NCBI RefSeq assembly: GCF_000225525.1
Contig: NZ_AGBF01000029.1
Span: 1 to 58,541, forward strand
Length of the DNA stretch: 58,541 nt
Reading direction: 5' to 3'
DNA from: Streptomyces zinciresistens K42
Lineage (GTDB): Bacteria; Actinomycetota; Actinomycetes; Streptomycetales; Streptomycetaceae
In this document: piece after piece, positions 16,333 through 25,751 of the stretch
Numbering within the stretch: the first letter of the stretch is position 1
Layout: every line of letters starts with the position of its first letter
Program-made: the position numbers and the translations under genes
The notes under the pieces: model-generated
The model's input: only the letters and a program-made list of their open reading frames with translations
Told to the model about the DNA's origin: nothing
Database searches by the model: none

Positions 16333-16394
16333 TGCCGCGGCCGTCGAGGCAGGACGGAGCGGTGCGCTTCCGCAGCGTGTGCTCTGCGTGACCG

Positions 16395-16424
16395 ACAGTA
16401 GACCTAAGATTTCACCCAGAGCAA
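16395..16424 (-). promoter_or_regulatory. Candidate promoter of the HATPase gene
   Basis: On the minus strand TTGCTC (16424-16419) and TACTGT (16400-16395) are 18 bp apart, in a distinctly AT-richer patch between the divergent HATPase and XRE genes. Transcription would begin near 16388. Confidence 0.45.
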
Positions 16425-16486
16425 GCCGATCGCGTAACCTGACCCCGAAAGATTCACCTCAAGCGCGTTGCACCAAGGAGTAGTTG

Positions 16487-17326
16487 ATGACGACCAGGCG
16501 CGAACCGACGGCACGTCAGCTGCGTCTGGCGACCGAACTGCGCAGACTGCGCGACGCGGCGGGACTCAAGGCTCGCGAGGCAGCGGCGCTGCTCGGCGTG
16601 AGTTCCGTACAGATCAGCCACATCGAGTCCGGCCTCACCGGCGTGAGCGAGGAGCGACTGCGCCGCCTCGCGTCCCACTACGCCTGCACGGACAAGGAGT
16701 TCGTCGACGCACTCGCCACGATGGCCACCGACCGCACGCGCGGGTGGTGGGAGGAGTACCGGGGGCAACTGCCCACGTCCTTCCTGGACCTGTCGGAACT
16801 CGACCACCACGCTCGCTCCCTGCGAAACGTGGCCACGTTGTACGTACCGGGCCTGCTTCAGACGGAAGGCTACGCCCGAGCCGTGTTCTCGGACCGGATC
16901 CCCGAACTCACCCCTGCCGAGGTCGAACTGCGGGTCGAGCACCGGATGCGGCGACAGCAGGTCGTCACCGTCCCCTACGAGGGAGTGATCCACGAGGCGG
17001 CGCTGCGCATCAGGGTCCGGGACCGTGCGACGTCCCTCGCCCAGCTCTCCCGGATCGTGGAGCTCTCCGAAGCCGACCACGTGACCGTGCGGGTGATCCC
17101 CTTCGACCTGGACGGGTTCGGCCTGGCAGCGAGCGCGATGACCTACGTGAACGGGCCCGTCGCCCAGCTGGACACCGTGGTGCGCGACGCCCCGCACGGC
17201 ACCGTCTTCCTCGACTCCGAGGCTCAACTCGGTTCCTTCAGAAAGCTGTTCCGTAGAGTGGAGGCCATGTCACTCGAACCCGTACGCTCGCGTGACTTCA
17301 TCCACAGGTTGGCGAATGAGCTGTGA
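16487..17326 (+). CDS. XRE-family helix-turn-helix regulator with DUF5753
   Basis: A 279-residue regulator. The N-terminal XRE helix-turn-helix spans about residues 13-65 (LRRLRDAAGLKAREAAALLG, VSSVQISHIESGLTGVSEER). The remainder is the DUF5753 domain, recognisable from RSLRNVATLYVPGLLQTEGYAR and VIPFDLDGF. These proteins pair with DUF397 partners and HATPase proteins in many copies per Streptomyces genome and affect development or antibiotic production in some cases. AAGGAG lies 7 nt before ATG 16487, deciding the start over the TTG three bases earlier. It overlaps the DUF397 gene by 4 nt (GTGA), showing translational coupling. Confidence 0.94.
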   Translation: MTTRREPTARQLRLATELRRLRDAAGLKAREAAALLGVSSVQISHIESGLTGVSEERLRRLASHYACTDKEFVDALATMATDRTRGWWEEYRGQLPTSFLDLSELDHHARSLRNVATLYVPGLLQTEGYARAVFSDRIPELTPAEVELRVEHRMRRQQVVTVPYEGVIHEAALRIRVRDRATSLAQLSRIVELSEADHVTVRVIPFDLDGFGLAASAMTYVNGPVAQLDTVVRDAPHGTVFLDSEAQLGSFRKLFRRVEAMSLEPVRSRDFIHRLANEL

Positions 17327-17556
17327 GGTCTCCGATGATTCCCCCCGAGAGCTGGCGGAAGTCGACCTACTCTGGCGGCGGCGACGGCAACGACTGCGTC
17401 GAGATCGCCACCACCCCCACCCACACCGCCGTACGCGACACCAAAGACCCGGCCGGCGGCACCCTCACCTTCCCGGCCGGGACCTTCGCCGCCTTCCTCG
17501 ACGGGGTCAAGGGCGGCTACTCCACGGTCACCGACTTCGCCAGGTTCCGCGGCTGA
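17323..17556 (+). CDS. DUF397 small protein, partner of the XRE regulator
   Basis: A 77-residue DUF397 protein: SWRKSTYSGGGDGNDCVEIA, then VRDTKDP and a closing GTFAAFLDGVKGG. It starts at GTG in a 4-nt overlap with the XRE stop; ATG 17335 is an alternative. Typical members end soon after the GVK motif. This one continues for about 11 residues (YSTVTDFARFRG) that lie antisense to the last 40 nt of glmS, so its natural stop seems to have been lost or replaced at the junction. It probably modulates the XRE protein; the exact mechanism is not known. Confidence 0.9.
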   Translation: MRSPMIPPESWRKSTYSGGGDGNDCVEIATTPTHTAVRDTKDPAGGTLTFPAGTFAAFLDGVKGGYSTVTDFARFRG

Positions 17557-19364
17557 TCGACCTCGTTGCCGCGGGCCGTCGCCAGTTCGCAGGCGAAGAC
17601 CTGGAGCGGCACCGTCGCCACCAGCGGCTGGAGCAGCGTCGGCGTGGCCGGGATGCGGATCAGGTGGTCGGCGTACGGCACGACCGCCTCGTCGCCCTCC
17701 TCCGCGATGACGATCGTGCGGGCACCGCGCGCCCGGATCTCCTGGATGTTGGAGACGATCTTGTCGTGCAGGACGGACCGGCCGCGCGGCGACGGCACGA
17801 CCACGACGACGGGCAGGTCCTCGTCGATCAGGGCGATCGGCCCGTGCTTCAGCTCGCCCGCCGCGAAACCCTCGGCGTGCATGTACGCCAGTTCCTTCAG
17901 CTTCAGGGCGCCCTCCAGGGCCACCGGGTAGCCGACGTGCCGCCCCAGGAACAGCACCGTGTTCTTCGCGGCGAGCGAGCGGGCCAGCTCCCGCACCGGC
18001 TCCATGGTCTCCAGGACCCGTTCGACCTCGTGCGAGATCCGTGACAGGTCGCGGACGACCGCGCCGATCTCGTCGCCCCACTTCGTGCCGCGCACCTGGC
18101 CGAGGTACAGCGCGACCAGGTAGCAGGCGACGAGCTGGGTCAGGAACGCCTTCGTGGAGGCGACCGCGACCTCCGGCCCGGCGTGCGTGTAGAGCACCGC
18201 GTCCGACTCGCGCGGGATCGTCGAACCGTTGGTGTTGCAGATCGCGAGCACCCGGGCGCCCTGCTCCCGGGCGTGCCGCAGCGCCATGAGGGTGTCCATG
18301 GTCTCGCCGGACTGGGAGATGGCGACGACCAGGGTCTGCTGGTCGAGGATCGGGTCCCGGTAGCGGAACTCGCTGGCCAGCTCCACCTCGCAGGGAATCC
18401 GCGTCCAGTGCTCGATGGCGTACTTGGCGATCAGCCCGGCGTGGAAGGCCGTGCCGCAGGCGACGATGACGACCTTGTCCAGCTCGCGCAGCTCGGCGGC
18501 GCTGATGCGGACCTCGTCCAGCGACAGCGAGCCGGCGGCGTCGATGCGCCCGAGAAGGGTGTCGGCGACCGCCTTGGGCTGCTCGGCGATCTCCTTGAGC
18601 ATGAAGTAGTCGTAGCCGCCCTTCTCCGCGGCGGAGACGTCCCAGTCGACGTGGTACGGGCGGACGTCCGCGGGGCGGCCGTCGAAGCCGGTGACCCGCA
18701 CCCCGTCCCGGCGCAGCTCCACCACCTGGTCCTGGCCCAGCTCGATCGCCGAGCGGGTGTGGGCGATGAAGGCGGCGACGTCCGAGGCGAGGAACGACTC
18801 GCCGTCCCCGACGCCCACCACGAGCGGGGAGTTGCGGCGGGCTCCGACGACGGCGTCGGGCTCGTCGGCGTGCACGGCGACCAGTGTGAAGGCGCCCTCC
18901 AGCCGGCCGCAGACGAGCCGCATGGCCTCGGCGAGGTCGGCGCAGGCGGAGAACTCCTCGGCGAGCAGATGCGCCACGACCTCGGTGTCCGTCTCCGACC
19001 CCAGGTCGTGCCCGCGCTCGGCCAACTCGGCCCGCAGCGCGGCGAAGTTCTCGATGATCCCGTTGTGCACGACCGCGACGCGCCCGGCGTTGTCCAGATG
19101 CGGGTGCGCGTTGGCGTCCGTGGGCCCGCCGTGGGTGGCCCAGCGGGTGTGCCCGATCCCCGTGGTCCCGGTCGGCAGCGGCCGCTCGGCCAGCTCCTTC
19201 TCCAGGTTCGCCAGCTTGCCCGCCTTCTTGGCTCCGGCGAGGCCCCCGTCCGACAGCACGGCGACGCCCGCCGAGTCGTACCCCCGGTACTCCAGCCGCT
19301 TCAGTCCGGCCATCACGATGTCGAGCGCCGACTGCGACCCCACGTATCCCACGATTCCGCACAT
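17517..19364 (-). CDS. glmS: Glutamine-fructose-6-phosphate aminotransferase (isomerizing)
   Basis: A 615-residue GlmS, which makes glucosamine-6-phosphate for peptidoglycan. The N-terminal class II glutaminase has catalytic Cys2 (MCGIVGYVGS), HTRWATHG and HNGIIEN. The two SIS isomerase domains show ACGTAFHAG, ISQSGETMDTL and CNTNGSTIPRESD, and the C-terminus QPRNLAKSVTVE is the conserved family end. ATG 19364 is certain because Cys2 must follow the initiator. TAGGCT ends 7 nt upstream and no Shine-Dalgarno sequence is present, so translation is probably leaderless. The 3' end overlaps DUF397 tail-to-tail by 40 nt. No glmS ribozyme is visible. Confidence 0.97.
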   Translation of the reverse strand: MCGIVGYVGSQSALDIVMAGLKRLEYRGYDSAGVAVLSDGGLAGAKKAGKLANLEKELAERPLPTGTTGIGHTRWATHGGPTDANAHPHLDNAGRVAVVHNGIIENFAALRAELAERGHDLGSETDTEVVAHLLAEEFSACADLAEAMRLVCGRLEGAFTLVAVHADEPDAVVGARRNSPLVVGVGDGESFLASDVAAFIAHTRSAIELGQDQVVELRRDGVRVTGFDGRPADVRPYHVDWDVSAAEKGGYDYFMLKEIAEQPKAVADTLLGRIDAAGSLSLDEVRISAAELRELDKVVIVACGTAFHAGLIAKYAIEHWTRIPCEVELASEFRYRDPILDQQTLVVAISQSGETMDTLMALRHAREQGARVLAICNTNGSTIPRESDAVLYTHAGPEVAVASTKAFLTQLVACYLVALYLGQVRGTKWGDEIGAVVRDLSRISHEVERVLETMEPVRELARSLAAKNTVLFLGRHVGYPVALEGALKLKELAYMHAEGFAAGELKHGPIALIDEDLPVVVVVPSPRGRSVLHDKIVSNIQEIRARGARTIVIAEEGDEAVVPYADHLIRIPATPTLLQPLVATVPLQVFACELATARGNEVDQPRNLAKSVTVE

Positions 19365-19538
19365 GCGCGGCAGCCTACGACCGAACCGCGTCCGCAATCG
19401 GTCACATCCTGCCCGATTCCGGAAATTCCCACAGGGTGCGGACACCCGGAGAGCCGACGGGACGAGCGGCGGGACGCGCCGGTCACCGAGTGACGCATGC
19501 CACCCTGCCGTGTGTTCGTACTCCCGTAACAATGGACT

Positions 19539-20528
19539 GTGATCTCCCCGGTCTCCTCGATTCCCCGGAGCGCCCACCGGCAGCGGCCGGAGGCGACTCC
19601 CTACGTCGACCTCACCCGCTCGGAGTGGAGCGCGCTGCGCGACAAGACCCCGCTGCCGCTCACGGCGGAGGAGGTCGAGAAGCTGCGCGGACTCGGCGAC
19701 GTCATCGACCTCGACGAGGTGCGGGACATCTACCTGCCGCTCTCCCGGCTGCTCAACCTCTACATCGGCGCCACCGACGGCCTGCGCGGCGCCCTGAACA
19801 CCTTCCTCGGCGAGCAGGGCTCCCAGTCCGGCACCCCGTTCGTGATAGGGGTCGCCGGCTCGGTCGCCGTGGGCAAGTCCACCGTCGCCCGGCTCCTTCA
19901 GGCCCTGCTGTCGCGCTGGCCCGAGCACCCGCGGGTCGAACTGGTGACCACCGACGGCTTCCTGCTGCCCACCAGGGAGCTCCAGGCCCGCGGCCTGATG
20001 TCGCGCAAGGGCTTCCCCGAGTCCTACGACCGCCGGGCCCTCACCCGCTTCGTCGCCGACATCAAGGCCGGCAAGGACGAGGTCACGGCCCCCGTCTACT
20101 CCCACCTGATCTACGACATCGTCCCGGACCGGCGCCTGACCGTCCGCCGCCCGGACATCCTGATCGTCGAGGGGCTCAACGTCCTGCAGCCCGCGCTGCC
20201 CGGCAAGGACGGCCGCACCCGGGTCGGCCTCGCCGACTACTTCGACTTCAGCGTGTACGTCGACGCCCGCACCGAGGACATCGAGCACTGGTACCTCAAC
20301 CGCTTCAAGCGGCTGCGCGAGACCGCCTTCCAGGACCCGTCCTCGTACTTCCGCAAGTACACCCAGGTCTCCGAGGACGAGGCCCTGGACTACGCGCGCA
20401 CGATGTGGCGCACCATCAACAAGCCCAACCTCGTGGAGAACATCGCCCCCACCCGCGGCCGGGCCACCCTGGTCGTGCGCAAGGGCCAGGACCACAAGGT
20501 GCAGCGGCTGAGCCTGCGCAAACTGTGA
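19539..20528 (+). CDS. coaA: Type I pantothenate kinase
   Basis: A 329-residue CoaA, catalysing the first step from pantothenate to coenzyme A. The P-loop GSVAVGKST is at residues 107-115, followed by [33 protein letters not shown] and FDFSVYVDA, all diagnostic of prokaryotic type I kinases. It starts with GTG and has no Shine-Dalgarno sequence; TAACAAT (19527-19533) ends 5 nt before the GTG, fitting a leaderless message. It is divergent from glmS (174-bp gap) and followed 16 bp later by a DUF389 gene, which has its own -10-like hexamer. Confidence 0.96.
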   Translation: MISPVSSIPRSAHRQRPEATPYVDLTRSEWSALRDKTPLPLTAEEVEKLRGLGDVIDLDEVRDIYLPLSRLLNLYIGATDGLRGALNTFLGEQGSQSGTPFVIGVAGSVAVGKSTVARLLQALLSRWPEHPRVELVTTDGFLLPTRELQARGLMSRKGFPESYDRRALTRFVADIKAGKDEVTAPVYSHLIYDIVPDRRLTVRRPDILIVEGLNVLQPALPGKDGRTRVGLADYFDFSVYVDARTEDIEHWYLNRFKRLRETAFQDPSSYFRKYTQVSEDEALDYARTMWRTINKPNLVENIAPTRGRATLVVRKGQDHKVQRLSLRKL

Positions 20529-20544
20529 CGGCTACGCTGCCGTC

Positions 20545-21486
20545 ATGCTCCACCTCCGCCTGATCACGCCGTCCGACCGGACCGACGACGTGGTCCGCCT
20601 CATCGAGCACACGGTGGGCACGACCCACCTGGCCGTCCTGCCCGGCGCCGCGCGCGACCCCGCGGGAGACCTGGTGCTGTGCGACGTGGCGCGCGAGGCG
20701 GGCGACGAACTGCTCAGCGGGCTCCGGCGGTTGGGCATCGAGGACACCGGGTCGATCGCCGTGGAGGCCGTCGACCTGTCCCTGTCGAAGCGGGCCGACC
20801 GGGCCGAGAAGGACGCCCCGGGCGAGGCGGCGGACGCGGTGCTGTGGGAGCACCTGACGGACGCCACCCACGAGGAGTCGACGCTCTCCGTCACCTACCT
20901 CGCGTTCATCACGCTCGCGACGATGATCGCGGCCTGCGGTGTCGTCCTGGACAACGCCATCCTCATCGTCGGCGCGATGGCGGTCGGGCCGGAGTTCGGC
21001 CCGCTGGCAGGCATCAGCACGGCGGTGGTCCAGCGGGCCCCGCGCCTCGCGCTGCGCTCCCTGATCGCGCTCATCGCCGGATTCGCCGCGGCCATGGCGG
21101 TGACCGTGGGCTTCAGCTGGTTCATGGACGCCCTGGGCCTGTTCTCCGAGGCCCGGTTGGAGGCGGACCGGCCCAACACGGCCTTCGTCTACGCCCCGGA
21201 CTGGTTCTCGTTCATCGTGGCGGTCCTCGCCGGCGTCGCCGGCACGCTCTCGCTGACCGCCGCGAAGTCCGGCGCCCTGGTCGGCGTGGCCATCTCGGTC
21301 ACCACGGTGCCCGCCGCCGCCAACGCCGCCGTCGCCCTCAGCTACGGCGACACGCGCCAGACCTGGGGCTCCACGGAACAGCTCCTGCTGAACCTGCTGG
21401 GCATCATCCTGGCCGGCGTCCTGACCCTGCTGGCCCAGAAGGCGCTGTGGTCGGCCCGGCGCCGGCGCACACGCACCGCCCCGTAG
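20545..21486 (+). CDS. DUF389 integral membrane protein
   Basis: A 313-residue protein with a soluble N-terminal domain (LHLRLITPSDRTDDVVRLIE, about residues 1-100) and a membrane domain of about six helices. The latter includes TYLAFITLATMIAACGVVLD, NAILIVGAMAVGPEFGPLAG, the diagnostic DUF389 motif, and a final LLLNLLGIILAGVLTLLAQK. The biochemical role is unknown; transport is often guessed. ATG 20545 follows coaA by 16 nt. TACGCT (20533-20538) ends 6 nt before it, so a separate leaderless transcript starting right after the coaA stop is plausible. Confidence 0.92.
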   Translation: MLHLRLITPSDRTDDVVRLIEHTVGTTHLAVLPGAARDPAGDLVLCDVAREAGDELLSGLRRLGIEDTGSIAVEAVDLSLSKRADRAEKDAPGEAADAVLWEHLTDATHEESTLSVTYLAFITLATMIAACGVVLDNAILIVGAMAVGPEFGPLAGISTAVVQRAPRLALRSLIALIAGFAAAMAVTVGFSWFMDALGLFSEARLEADRPNTAFVYAPDWFSFIVAVLAGVAGTLSLTAAKSGALVGVAISVTTVPAAANAAVALSYGDTRQTWGSTEQLLLNLLGIILAGVLTLLAQKALWSARRRRTRTAP

Positions 21487-21545
21487 GCCGCCGTTCCGGC
21501 GGGGGGCCGCCGTTCCGGTGGGGGGCCGCGCGACCCCCGCACCGG
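21486..21545. terminator. Tandem repeat and hairpin between DUF389 and glmM
   Basis: Two adjacent 19-bp copies of GGCCGCCGTTCCGG(C/T)GGGG (21486-21504 and 21505-21523) differ at one base. The second copy also forms the left arm of a hairpin: CCGGTG+GGGGG (21515-21525) pairs with CCCCC+CACCGG (21534-21545, one bulge). It lies between convergent genes, so it can act as a bidirectional terminator. The duplication suggests slippage. Confidence 0.6.
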
Positions 21546-21554
21546 AAGCCGCGA

Positions 21555-22913
21555 CTAACCCAGCGCGGACTTCACGACGTCGGCCAGCCGGCCCGCGACG
21601 GACCGGGCCTGCTCGATGTCCGCCGCCTCGACCATCACGCGCACCAGCGGCTCGGTGCCGGAGGGGCGCAGCAGCACCCGGCCCGTGGCGCCCAGTTCCC
21701 GCTCGGCGTCCGCGACGGCCGCCGCGAGCTCCGCGGACGTCCCCACCCGCGACCTGTCCACGTCCGGCACGTTGATCAGCACCTGCGGCAGCCGCTCCAT
21801 CACCGCGGCGAGGTCCCGCAGGGAACGCCCGGTGCGCGCGACGCGGGCCGCCAGCAGCAGCCCGGTCAGCGTGCCGTCCCCGGTCGTCGCGTGGTCGAGG
21901 ATGATGACGTGCCCGGACTGCTCGCCCCCGAGGGCGTAGCCGTGCTCCTTCATCTCCTCCAGGACGTAGCGGTCGCCGACCGCGGTCTGCACCAGGCTCA
22001 GCCCCTCGCGCTCCAGCGCCAGCTTGAAGCCGAGGTTGGACATCACGGTCGCGACGACGGTCTCGGACCGCAGCACCGACCGCTCGCGCATGTCGAGCGC
22101 CAGCACGGCGAGGATCTGGTCGCCGTCCACCTCCTCGCCGGTGTGGTCCACGGCCAGGCAGCGGTCGGCGTCCCCGTCGTGGGCGATGCCGAAGTCGGCG
22201 CCGTGCTCCAGGACGGCCGCCTTCAGCGGTTCCAGGTGCGTGGACCCGCAGCCGTCGTTGATGTTCAGCCCGTCGGGCTCGGCGCCGATCGTGACGACCT
22301 CGGCCCCGGCCCGCCGGAACGCCTCCGGCGAGACCCCGGACGCGGCGCCGTGCGCCTCGTCCAGGACGATCTTCAGCCCGTCCAGCCGGTTGGGCAGCAC
22401 CCCGGTCAGATGGCCGACGTACTCGTCGAACCCCTGGTCGTAGGCCCGGATGCGGCCGACCCCGGCGCCGGTCGGGCGCTGCCACGGCTCGCCGTGCCGG
22501 TGCCCCTCGTACACCGACTCGATCCTGTCCTCCAGTTCGTCGGCGAGCTTGTGGCCGCCGCGCGCGAAGAATTTGATCCCGTTGTCGGGCATGGCGTTGT
22601 GGCTGGCGGAGAGCATCACACCGAGGTCCGCGCCGAGCGCGCCCGTCAGATACGCCACCGCGGGCGTCGGCAGCACACCGACGCTGAGGACGTCCACCCC
22701 GGCGCTGGCGAGGCCCGCGACCACGGCGGCCTCCAGGAACTCCCCGGACGCGCGCGGGTCCCGCCCGACCACCGCGGTCGGCCGGTGGCCCGCGAAGGTG
22801 CCTGCCTCGGCCAGTACGTGCGCCGCCGCCACGGAGAGACCGAGCGCCATCTCGGCCGTCAGATCCGCGTTGGCGACACCACGCACGCCGTCCGTGCCGA
22901 AGAGTCGTCCCAC
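21555..22913 (-). CDS. glmM: Phosphoglucosamine mutase
   Basis: A 452-residue enzyme converting glucosamine-6-phosphate to glucosamine-1-phosphate, the step after GlmS. The active serine is S104 in [16 protein letters not shown], the Mg loop is [12 protein letters not shown], the sugar loop contains GGEQSGH, and the C-terminal phosphate site is [15 protein letters not shown] strong AGGAGG precedes GTG 22913, in contrast with many leaderless starts in this region. It lies downstream of rplM-rpsI in the same direction, the usual actinobacterial order, but a long hairpin after rpsI separates transcription. Confidence 0.97.
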   Translation of the reverse strand: MGRLFGTDGVRGVANADLTAEMALGLSVAAAHVLAEAGTFAGHRPTAVVGRDPRASGEFLEAAVVAGLASAGVDVLSVGVLPTPAVAYLTGALGADLGVMLSASHNAMPDNGIKFFARGGHKLADELEDRIESVYEGHRHGEPWQRPTGAGVGRIRAYDQGFDEYVGHLTGVLPNRLDGLKIVLDEAHGAASGVSPEAFRRAGAEVVTIGAEPDGLNINDGCGSTHLEPLKAAVLEHGADFGIAHDGDADRCLAVDHTGEEVDGDQILAVLALDMRERSVLRSETVVATVMSNLGFKLALEREGLSLVQTAVGDRYVLEEMKEHGYALGGEQSGHVIILDHATTGDGTLTGLLLAARVARTGRSLRDLAAVMERLPQVLINVPDVDRSRVGTSAELAAAVADAERELGATGRVLLRPSGTEPLVRVMVEAADIEQARSVAGRLADVVKSALG

Positions 22914-23072
22914 TTGTCCTCCTGAGGAAACTTCAGTTCCGGAAGCGGAGCCGGCGCTCGCTGTTCACGCACCGCCGGTGGCTCCCGCCTCCGGGCATTC
23001 CATGCCTGGGCAACGGATCACACAAGCCTTTGAACGTCTTGTGCCGTTATACGCCCGAGGCCGGTGATAAGA

Positions 23073-23114
23073 CGAACGCCCCGGCGGCACTGTGGCGTGC
23101 CGCCGGGGCGTTCG
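23073..23114 (-). terminator. Terminator of the rplM-rpsI operon
   Basis: Perfect 18-bp arms, CGAACGCCCCGGCGGCAC (23073-23090) and its complement (23097-23114), with a 6-nt loop lie 33 nt after the rpsI stop codon. No strong T-run follows, but stem strength and position make termination likely. Confidence 0.85.
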
Positions 23115-23147
23115 GAGTACCGAAGTACGGGCAGGGGCAGCTCGCGC

Positions 23148-23672
23148 TTAGCGCTTGCTGTACTGCGGAGCCTTGCGGGCCTTCTTGAGACCGGCCTTCT
23201 TGCGCTCGACCGCACGGTCGTCGCGCTTGAGGAAGCCGGCCTTCTTCAGCGCGCCGCGGTTGTTGTCGACGTCGGCCTCGTTCAGGGCGCGGGCGACACC
23301 GAGACGGAGGGCACCGGCCTGGCCGGAGACACCGCCGCCGGCGATGCGGGCGACGACGTCGTAGCGGCCCTCGAGTTCGAGCACCTTGAACGGCTCGTTG
23401 ACTTCCTGCTGGTGCACCTTGTTGGGGAAGTAGTCCTCAAGGGTGCGACCGTTGATCTTCCACTTGCCGGAGCCCGGGACGATCCGGACGCGGGCGATGG
23501 CGTTCTTGCGGCGGCCCAGGCCGGCAGCCGGCTGGGGCTCACCGAAGCGGGACGCCATCGACTCCGAGGTGTACTCGCCCTCGACGGGCACCTCGGACTC
23601 GGTGGTGTAGCTGTCGATGTCGATGTTCTCGACGTTCTCGTCGAGCGGCTGCTCGGCAGTGGTCTCGGCCAC
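23148..23672 (-). CDS. rpsI: Ribosomal protein uS9
   Basis: A 174-residue S9 of the small subunit head. The conserved domain starts near residue 47 ([19 protein letters not shown]) and ends with the invariant basic tail [12 protein letters not shown], whose last residues reach the P-site tRNA. An acidic N-terminal extension of about 45 residues ([20 protein letters not shown]) is normal for Streptomyces S9 and of unknown use. It begins with GTG and follows rplM after 42 nt. The pair forms the conserved L13-S9 operon, closed by a long hairpin. Confidence 0.98.
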   Translation of the reverse strand: MAETTAEQPLDENVENIDIDSYTTESEVPVEGEYTSESMASRFGEPQPAAGLGRRKNAIARVRIVPGSGKWKINGRTLEDYFPNKVHQQEVNEPFKVLELEGRYDVVARIAGGGVSGQAGALRLGVARALNEADVDNNRGALKKAGFLKRDDRAVERKKAGLKKARKAPQYSKR

Positions 23673-23714
23673 GATTCTCCTCAGATTCTCTTCAGGCTTA
23701 GGGGGTGGCCGGAC

Positions 23715-24158
23715 TTACTGCGCGACCTGGGTGATCTCGTACGGCTGCGGCTGCTGCGCGCCGTGCGGGTGCTGGTCACCCTTGTAGACCTTCAGCTTCG
23801 AGAGCATCTGACGGCCCAGCGTGTTCTTGGGGAGCATGCCCTTGACGGCCTTCTCGATGGCCTTCTCGGGGTTCTTGTCGAGGAGCTCGTCGTAGCGGAC
23901 GGAGCGCAGACCACCCGGGTAGCCGGAGTGGCGGTACGCCATCTTCTGGGTCCGCTTGTTGCCGGAGAGGTGCACCTTGTCGGCGTTGATGATGATGACG
24001 AAGTCACCGGTGTCGACGTGGGGCGCGTAGATCGGCTTGTGCTTGCCCCGCAGGATGGAGGCGGCGGTGCTGGCGAGACGGCCCAGGACGATGTCCTGGG
24101 CGTCGATGACGTGCCACTGGCGCGTCACATCGCCGGGCTTGGGGCTGTACGTACGCAC
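23715..24158 (-). CDS. rplM: Ribosomal protein uL13
   Basis: A 147-residue L13, an early-assembling large-subunit protein. Family motifs visible are [41 protein letters not shown] and [20 protein letters not shown]. It starts with GTG ([14 protein letters not shown], the usual actinobacterial N-terminus). It is first gene of the rplM-rpsI operon; its promoter must lie in the 275-bp gap to the upstream GT87 gene, where no gene is visible and I could not pick a convincing -35/-10 pair. Confidence 0.98.
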   Translation of the reverse strand: MRTYSPKPGDVTRQWHVIDAQDIVLGRLASTAASILRGKHKPIYAPHVDTGDFVIIINADKVHLSGNKRTQKMAYRHSGYPGGLRSVRYDELLDKNPEKAIEKAVKGMLPKNTLGRQMLSKLKVYKGDQHPHGAQQPQPYEITQVAQ

Positions 24159-24433
24159 GGTTCGTAGCCTTCGCTTCGAGTGAATGGTCCTGAACAGGTC
24201 ACCGAAACGATCACGACAGCCTGGACCGCACGGCGGCGACGCATACCGCGTACATGGGGTCGCTGGTCATCGGCCCGGTGGACCGGTGTAAGGGCCCGTC
24301 CCGTGAGAATGAGCAAGCCAATACACAACGAACATGCAGGATACCTGCGGCGCCCAGGCCCGGTCAAAACGGGTTGGCGACGGCAGACTCCCGCTGCTCC
24401 GCCCCCAGCTTAACCGCCCGCCCCGGACCGGGG

Positions 24434-25678
24434 TCACTCCGCCGGACCAGCGGCCCCGGAGTCCGCCCCGACCCCGGCCCGCCCGCGCGCGCCCGCCCGG
24501 GAGGAGGGCACGGCAAGGGGCCGCGCGCCCCCGCGCGGCCGCCCGTCCGGGCGCCGGCAGTGCAACGCCAGCGTCACCGCGAGACCGCACAGCGTCACCG
24601 CGTCCTTGAAGGCCCGGCGCTGCCCCGCCTCCACGTACGGCCAGGGCACCCCGGGCAGCTGCGGCAGCAGGGACAGCCAGAACCACGGCCCCCGCACGGC
24701 GGCGCCCTCGCGCAGCGCCCCCGCCAGCAGCAGCGGCACGACGACGAGCAGGTAGTGGTCGTAGGACGGCCGCGAGACCAGGAACGCCGAGAGCATCAGC
24801 GTCACCGCCGTCTCCACGAGCCGCAGCGGCCCGGCGTCGCCGCGGCACCAGCGCCGGTGGGCGCACACCACGCCCGCCGCGGCGGCCAGCAGCGCGATCC
24901 CCCCGGCCGCCGGGGCGGGCACGCCGAGCCGGGGCAGGACGGCGGCGGGCGACGCCTCGTAGAGCCGTACGAAGCCGTCGTCGCCCCGCAGCAGGAAGGG
25001 CAGGGTCCGGGTGAGGAAGCCCGCCGGGTCGGGCAGCACCAGCGCCGCCGCGGCGGACGCCGCCGCCGGCACCCCGGCCAGCGCCGCGAGCGCCCGCCAC
25101 CGCCGCGCGAAGACGAACAGCAGCCCCGCGGGCGCCAGCAGCGGCTTCAGCGCGATCGCCGCCCCGAGGACGGCCCCGGCCGCCACCCACCGCCCCCGGC
25201 CCGCCAGCAGCAGCCCGAGCGGGAGCGCGAGCACCGCCGTGGCCGTCCAGTTCCCCAGCAGGACGAGATGCGCGAAGGGCGCGAAGGAGGCGGCGAGGCC
25301 GGTCAGTCCGAGCACCGCGAAGCGGCTGCGCGGCGGGACACCGTGCAGCCGCAGCGCACAGGCCCAGCCCCCCGCCAGGGCCCCGGTCACCGCGAGGGGC
25401 ACCAGCACGCGCAGCACGCTCCACGGCACCAGCGCCTGGGGAACCGCGGCGAGCACCGCGCTCGGCAGATAGAGGAAGTGGGAGTCGTCATACGGCGATC
25501 CGCCCACCAGCCAGACCCGCGCCGCCCGCACGACGATGGCGTTGTCCATCCCTCCGTCCGAGGTCACACGGGCCGTGCGGGTCACCAGGACCGCCAGGAC
25601 GGTCCCGAGCACCGCCCACATGTGCCAGGTGGCCGGCCGCACCAACCACCCGGAGATGTCGCTTTTGCGCTCGCTCAT
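24434..25678 (-). CDS. Polytopic membrane protein, GT87 (DUF2029)-type mannosyltransferase
   Basis: A 414-residue protein with about 9-11 hydrophobic helices. Loop motifs fit glycosyltransferase 87 family (polyprenol-phosphate-mannose-dependent alpha-mannosyltransferases): SPYDDSHFLYLPSAVLAAVP, LGNWTATAVLALPLGLLLAG, AIALKPLLAPAGLLF and SRPSYDHYLLVVVPLLL. It probably adds mannose to a lipid or cell-surface glycan, but the acceptor is unknown. The C-terminus is Arg/Gly/Pro-rich and cytoplasmic. ATG 25678 has no Shine-Dalgarno sequence; TAGCGT ends 7 nt before it on the minus strand. The gene diverges, with a mirror-image leaderless arrangement, from the gene at 25752. Confidence 0.85.
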   Translation of the reverse strand: MSERKSDISGWLVRPATWHMWAVLGTVLAVLVTRTARVTSDGGMDNAIVVRAARVWLVGGSPYDDSHFLYLPSAVLAAVPQALVPWSVLRVLVPLAVTGALAGGWACALRLHGVPPRSRFAVLGLTGLAASFAPFAHLVLLGNWTATAVLALPLGLLLAGRGRWVAAGAVLGAAIALKPLLAPAGLLFVFARRWRALAALAGVPAAASAAAALVLPDPAGFLTRTLPFLLRGDDGFVRLYEASPAAVLPRLGVPAPAAGGIALLAAAAGVVCAHRRWCRGDAGPLRLVETAVTLMLSAFLVSRPSYDHYLLVVVPLLLAGALREGAAVRGPWFWLSLLPQLPGVPWPYVEAGQRRAFKDAVTLCGLAVTLALHCRRPDGRPRGGARPLAVPSSRAGARGRAGVGADSGAAGPAE

Positions 25679-25751
25679 CCCGTGAACGCTAGGGGCCCGG
25701 ACGCCTCTTGGGGCGGACCGGCACACCCCGGGTCCGTCTAAGATGCGCCCC

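Noticed and set aside
17365..19364. glmS-type ribozyme or riboswitch at glmS
   Set aside because: The 174-bp upstream region is too short and the start appears leaderless; no ribozyme-like fold was seen.
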